Assembly: GCA_006738865.1 (NCBI GenBank)
Contig: AP019701.1
Coordinates: 3,158,001 to 3,222,000 of the forward strand
Length of the DNA: 64,000 nucleotides
Direction: 5' to 3'
Source: Allostella sp. ATCC 35155
GTDB lineage: Bacteria; Pseudomonadota; Alphaproteobacteria; ATCC43930; Allostellaceae
Shown: piece by piece, positions 60,915-64,000 of the stretch
How the letters are laid out: each line of letters opens with the position of its first letter
Numbering within the stretch: the stretch's first letter is position 1
Notes under the pieces: generated by a model
Told to the model about the DNA's origin: nothing
The model's input: only the letters and a program-made list of their open reading frames with translations
The model's database searches: none
Translations under genes and position numbers: made by a program

Positions 60915-62938
60915 GCGGACACTCCGGAGCGCACCACCTCGACCTCGACGCCGTGGAGCGCGGTGCTGCGCCCCATGTCGGAGACGAGCCCGGGGTTGAG
61001 GATATTGACGTTGGCCCCGCCGGCGAGCCAGCGCGACTTGTCCGACAGCGCGACCCCGCGCGGCACGACCGGCGCCACCGCCAGTTCGAGCGACAGGCTG
61101 CCGGTCTCGTTGCGCAGCGTCACCCGCTCGCCCGCTGCAAGGCCGCGCTCGGCCGCATCGTCCGGATGCAGGGTGACGAAGGCGGGCCCGAGCTTGCCGG
61201 CGACGCCGGCATCGTTGCCGTAGCTCGAATTCATCAGCCAGCGCGAGGCCGGCGTCAGCAGGCGCAGGCGGCCACCCGCCGGCCGCGCGTCGGCGACCGG
61301 GCTCGGCAGGCGGCCATGGCCGGCCGCCTCTGCCGCGGCGCTCGCAATCTCGATCCGGCCGCTCGGTGTCGGGAAGCGGCCATCGGCGAAGTAGACGGCG
61401 GCCTCCTTCCCGACCGGCATGGTGCCGGCCGCGGCGAGCTGATCGAAGCCGACGCCCGGCAGTGCCAGGGCGAGCTGGCGGTCGATGATCGACCGGTCGC
61501 TTTCGTAGAGCTCGGGCTCCTCGTACCCCATGGCCCGCGCCAGCCGGCGGAAGATCTCGGAGTTGGGCAGGCTCTCGCCCATCGGCTCGGCCGCCTTCGC
61601 CTGGGCGCCGAGCGAGATGTGGAAGTACGATCCGGCGAGGTCGTCGAACTCGAGGAAGGTCGCGGCCGGCAGAACCCAGTCGGCATAGCGCGCCGTGTCG
61701 GTCGGGAAGGGATCGACGACGACGGTGAAGAGATCCTCCCGCGACAGCGCCGCCAGCAGCGCCTTCTGGTTCGGAGCGGAGGCGGCGACGTTCATGTTCC
61801 AGCAGAAGAAGGCCTGCGCCTTCGCCGGGTCGGCGAGGTGCGCCGCCAGGCCCATATGCCCGATCGACTGCGGTGGGCCACGGCGCAGCTGGGCGCCGCC
61901 GACGGCACCGAGATCCATGCCGCGGGTCGCCCCCTTGCCGTTGAGGTAGTAGACGCCCGCGCCGGGCTTGCCGATGTTGCCGGTGACTGCCGGCAGCAAT
62001 GCCACGCTGCGCACGACGTTGCCGCCCTGGGGTTGGCGCTGCAGCCCCTGCCCGATCCACAGCAGCGACGGCCCAGCGCCGTAGAGGCGCGCCGCCGCGA
62101 CGATGTCGGCGGCCGGCACCCCCGTCTCGGCCTCGCCCCATTCGGGCGTGCAGGCGTCGAGCCGCGGCGAGAGTTCCTCCCAGCCGACGGCATGGGCGGC
62201 GAGATAGCCGGCATCGACCAGCCCCTCGCGCCGCAGGACGTGCATCATCGCGAAGGCGAGCGCGGCGTCGCTGCCCGGAAAGGGCTGAAGATGGAGGTCG
62301 GCCGCCTGGGCCGTGTCGTGCCGCACCGGGTCGACGACGATCTTCTTTCCCGGCGCCTCGGGTAGCCAGTAGCGATGGGCATGCGGCGCCGAGGCCGAGG
62401 GGTTGCAGCCCCAGACGAGGATCGCGGCCGCATCCCGCGCGGTGCGCGGGTCGAAGCCCTTGACCGCGGTGCCGTAGACATATTCCAGCGCCGCATATCC
62501 GGCGTTGTTGCAGACCGTGTCCGGCTCGACCTCGGTCGCGCCGAGGCGGTGGAAGAAGCGGTTCGGGAAGTTGGTGGCGACGATCGAGCAGGTGCCGGTG
62601 TAGTGGGCATGGACGACCGTCTCCGCCCCCGGACCGTCGATGATCGCGCCCAGCCGCCCGGCGATGGCGGCGAGCGCCTCGTCCCATGTTGCCGGCGCGA
62701 ACTGCCCGGCGCCCTTGGGTCCGATCCGGCGCAGCGGCCGCAGCACGCGCCGTTCGGGATCGAGCCAGGCACCGTTGTAGGCGATGGCGCACTTGCCGCA
62801 GAGGCCGCCGCGACTGACCGGATGGTCCGGGTCGCCCAGGACGCGCCGGATCCGTCCGTCGCGGCGATGCACGACGATGCCGCAGCCGTCGTAGCAGTCG
62901 CGCGGGCAGGTGGTGCGGACGATATCCGTCTCGGTCAT
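60911..62938 (-). CDS. Molybdopterin-dependent oxidoreductase (DMSO reductase superfamily)
   Basis: This 675-aa protein has an N-terminal [4Fe-4S] motif (CPRDCYDGC, then GGLCGKC), the DERRVLRPL-type block (DPERRVLRPLRRIG), a Mo-site region around TVCNNAGYAALEYVYG and the C-terminal molydopterin-binding domain (TLHPDDAAERGLAAGERVTL). No Tat signal is present, so it is cytosolic. Substrate unknown: BisC-like sulfoxide reduction is one option given its coupling to a Cys/Met PLP lyase. No partner subunit gene is adjacent. Confidence 0.9.
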   Translation of the reverse strand: MTETDIVRTTCPRDCYDGCGIVVHRRDGRIRRVLGDPDHPVSRGGLCGKCAIAYNGAWLDPERRVLRPLRRIGPKGAGQFAPATWDEALAAIAGRLGAIIDGPGAETVVHAHYTGTCSIVATNFPNRFFHRLGATEVEPDTVCNNAGYAALEYVYGTAVKGFDPRTARDAAAILVWGCNPSASAPHAHRYWLPEAPGKKIVVDPVRHDTAQAADLHLQPFPGSDAALAFAMMHVLRREGLVDAGYLAAHAVGWEELSPRLDACTPEWGEAETGVPAADIVAAARLYGAGPSLLWIGQGLQRQPQGGNVVRSVALLPAVTGNIGKPGAGVYYLNGKGATRGMDLGAVGGAQLRRGPPQSIGHMGLAAHLADPAKAQAFFCWNMNVAASAPNQKALLAALSREDLFTVVVDPFPTDTARYADWVLPAATFLEFDDLAGSYFHISLGAQAKAAEPMGESLPNSEIFRRLARAMGYEEPELYESDRSIIDRQLALALPGVGFDQLAAAGTMPVGKEAAVYFADGRFPTPSGRIEIASAAAEAAGHGRLPSPVADARPAGGRLRLLTPASRWLMNSSYGNDAGVAGKLGPAFVTLHPDDAAERGLAAGERVTLRNETGSLSLELAVAPVVPRGVALSDKSRWLAGGANVNILNPGLVSDMGRSTALHGVEVEVVRSGVSA

Positions 62939-63006
62939 GGCAGGGCTCCGGCAGGCAAGGCCGGAAATGGTAGCATGGCCGCTGCAATCCGATGGAGCCC
63001 CGTGCG

Positions 63007-63501
63007 ATGCCCCGCGACCCGCTCGAAGCCGCCGATCTCGCCCGCCGCCTCGACCGGCTGGAGCGCCGGATGGGGCGTTGGCGCAGCCTTGCGATCCTCG
63101 CGCTGGCGGCGGGCATGGCCGGTGCGGCCGCCGCCTTCTCCGGCGCCGCCTCGGCCGACCGACCGGCGCCGGCCGAACTGCGGGTCGAGCGGCTGGCCAT
63201 CGTCGATGCCGAGGGGCGCACCCGCATCCTGCTGACGACCGACGGCCAGGACGGCTTCATCGGCCTCACCGATGCGCAGGGCCAGACCCGCGCCATGATC
63301 CAGTCGCACCCCGGCGGGGCGCGCATCACGCTGGGCGACGGCCGCCCCCGCCTCGTCCTCGCCGCCGACCCGCGCGCGGTGCTGGCGACGATGAACGGCC
63401 CGGACGGCATCGCGCGGGCGGTCATCGGCGTCGCCGGCAGCGGCCGCGAGACGATGGTCCTGGCCCGGCCCGACGGCAGCCCGAGCGTCGCCCTGCCCTG
63501 A
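63007..63501 (+). CDS. Membrane-anchored beta-repeat protein, unknown function
   Basis: This 164-aa protein starts with a basic amphipathic helix (RRLDRLERRMGRWR) and one hydrophobic segment (SLAILALAAGMAGAAAAF). The external part is built from four to five short imperfect repeats of a strand-turn-strand type: LAIVDAEGRTRILL, IGLTDAQGQTRAMI, LGDGRPRLVLAA, NGPDGIARAVIGV, ARPDGSPSVAL. The function is not known. ATG 63007 is preferred because GGAG lies nine bases before it; ATG 62992 is an alternative. Confidence 0.65.
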   Translation: MPRDPLEAADLARRLDRLERRMGRWRSLAILALAAGMAGAAAAFSGAASADRPAPAELRVERLAIVDAEGRTRILLTTDGQDGFIGLTDAQGQTRAMIQSHPGGARITLGDGRPRLVLAADPRAVLATMNGPDGIARAVIGVAGSGRETMVLARPDGSPSVALP

Positions 63502-63536
63502 TCGGTGCCGAACCGGCCCGGTTCCGGCCGGTCCCG

Positions 63537-64000
63537 TCAGCGGGCCGGCGGTCGCCGCGGCAGCCGGACCTCGGGCCGGAGCGCCCATTCGACCGCCTCG
63601 TCCAGCCGGTCGTTGCCCCAGAAGACCTCGCCGGCGACGACGAAGCTCGGCGCACCGAAGATGCCCTTGGCCATCGCCTCCTCGACGGTGGCGGCGAGCC
63701 GGGCCTTGTGCGCCGGCTGGGTCGCCCGCGCCAGGATCGCGGCGGCCGGCAATCCCAGCCCGTCGAGAGTGGCCGCCACCGTCGCGGGCTCGGCGATGTC
63801 GCGATCCTCGACGAAGCTCGCGCGATAAAGGGCACGCGAGAATGCCGACGCCCAGCCCTCGTCGCCGCCGAGAAGCGCCACGCGGGCGCCGAGCAGGCTC
63901 GCACGCGGATAGTGCCGCGGCCAGGCGAGCGGGATGCCCCAGCGCGCGGCGAAGCGTTCGACATCGCGCCGGCGATAGGCCGCCTCGGCCGGCGGCGCGT
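63537..64000 (-). CDS. DsbA-family 2-hydroxychromene-2-carboxylate isomerase-like protein, cut by window edge
   Basis: The C-terminal ~154 residues are visible and the frame stays open to the right edge. Features match the HCCA isomerase/DsbA-like kappa-GST fold: RDVERFAARWGIPLAWP, then FSRALYRASFVEDRDIAEP and the strongly conserved GIFGAPSFVVAGEVFWGNDRLD. Such enzymes use glutathione in aromatic degradation (NahD) or act as general thiol isomerases. The substrate is unknown and the start lies outside the window. Confidence 0.88.
   Translation of the reverse strand, partial: APPAEAAYRRRDVERFAARWGIPLAWPRHYPRASLLGARVALLGGDEGWASAFSRALYRASFVEDRDIAEPATVAATLDGLGLPAAAILARATQPAHKARLAATVEEAMAKGIFGAPSFVVAGEVFWGNDRLDEAVEWALRPEVRLPRRPPAR

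Noticed and set aside
59748-63425. A single 1225-codon minus-strand protein joining the PLP lyase to upstream sequence
   Set aside because: Upstream of 60914 this frame is an out-of-frame reading of the molybdopterin oxidoreductase. The lyase has a normal start at 60914 overlapping the previous stop.
1-64000. Insertion sequences, prophage, integron or attachment sites
   Set aside because: No transposase, integrase or phage structural protein was recognised and no paired terminal repeats were seen. The single tRNA-Leu has no duplicated 3' end nearby.

Overview
This window is one stretch of a very GC-rich, gene-dense bacterial chromosome (genes on both strands, many 4-nt ATGA overlaps, few gaps over 150 bp). 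An alphaproteobacterium, probably of the Rhodospirillales/Acetobacterales type (Stella- or Azospirillum-like), is the best guess. The reasons are an imuA-imuB-dnaE2 mutagenesis cassette behind a GAAC-N7-GAAC LexA box, the cinA-like / sfsA / map / radC neighbourhood, AapJ-like binding proteins and a mitofilin-like protein. The genus is inference only; there is no rRNA in the window.

Layout. 1-2565: end of a hydantoinase/oxoprolinase hyuA plus hyuB. 2768-6514: four co-directional genes for envelope proteins (mitofilin-like, PstS-like, unknown secreted, AapJ-like), with no permease. 6546-7898: NSS sodium symporter. 8087-13796: SOS mutagenesis operon imuA (frameshifted), imuB, dnaE2. 13797-14448: AT-rich gap, small secreted protein and terminator. 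14514-17629 (minus): alkB, a conserved protein with an Ada-like cysteine motif, a DUF72 protein and an HtrA-type protease. 17751-22089: small metabolic and stress genes (hydrolase, ArsC-like, GST, DUF1428, HxlR regulator, DUF488, cysteine-synthase-like). 22077-26403 (minus): EamA and MFS transporters, a VOC protein, a membrane protein and a citrate synthase; divergent from the last is an HTH-citrate synthase fusion. 27877-29577: RTX repeat protein with its own promoter and terminator. 29776-32826: two MFS exporters. 32771-36753: small membrane protein, CinA-like protein, hexapeptide-repeat protein, sfsA, map, radC. 37037-54403: catabolic region (atypical SDR, amidase, enolase-superfamily enzyme, acetamidase/formamidase, EamA exporter, gamma-glutamyltransferase, a second hyuA, leuCD-type dehydratase, an ABC importer with a second hyuB, patatin lipase). 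54433-64000: PLP dehydratase, tRNA-Leu(TAA), amino-acid binding protein, RidA-like protein, MocR regulator divergent from an EamA exporter, lone ParD, a Cys/Met PLP lyase coupled to a molybdopterin oxidoreductase, an unknown repeat protein and a truncated DsbA-family isomerase.

How it fits together. Two themes recur. One is DNA damage: an SOS-controlled translesion cassette lies about 0.7 kb from an alkB operon whose upstream partner carries an Ada-like zinc motif. The other is uptake and breakdown of amides, cyclic amides and amino-acid derivatives: two hyuA, two hyuB, amidase, acetamidase, GGT, PLP lyases, an ABC importer and several EamA exporters.

Most notable sequence-level observations: (1) the alkB-coupled Ada-like protein; (2) a 17-bp triplicated repeat that links imuB to dnaE2 through three 6-codon mini-ORFs, each joined by a 4-nt start/stop overlap; (3) a one-base frameshift in imuA that leaves an open ImuA-ImuB fusion frame; (4) a divergent citrate synthase pair with a palindrome beside an HTH-fused paralogue; (5) the permease-less four-gene envelope operon.
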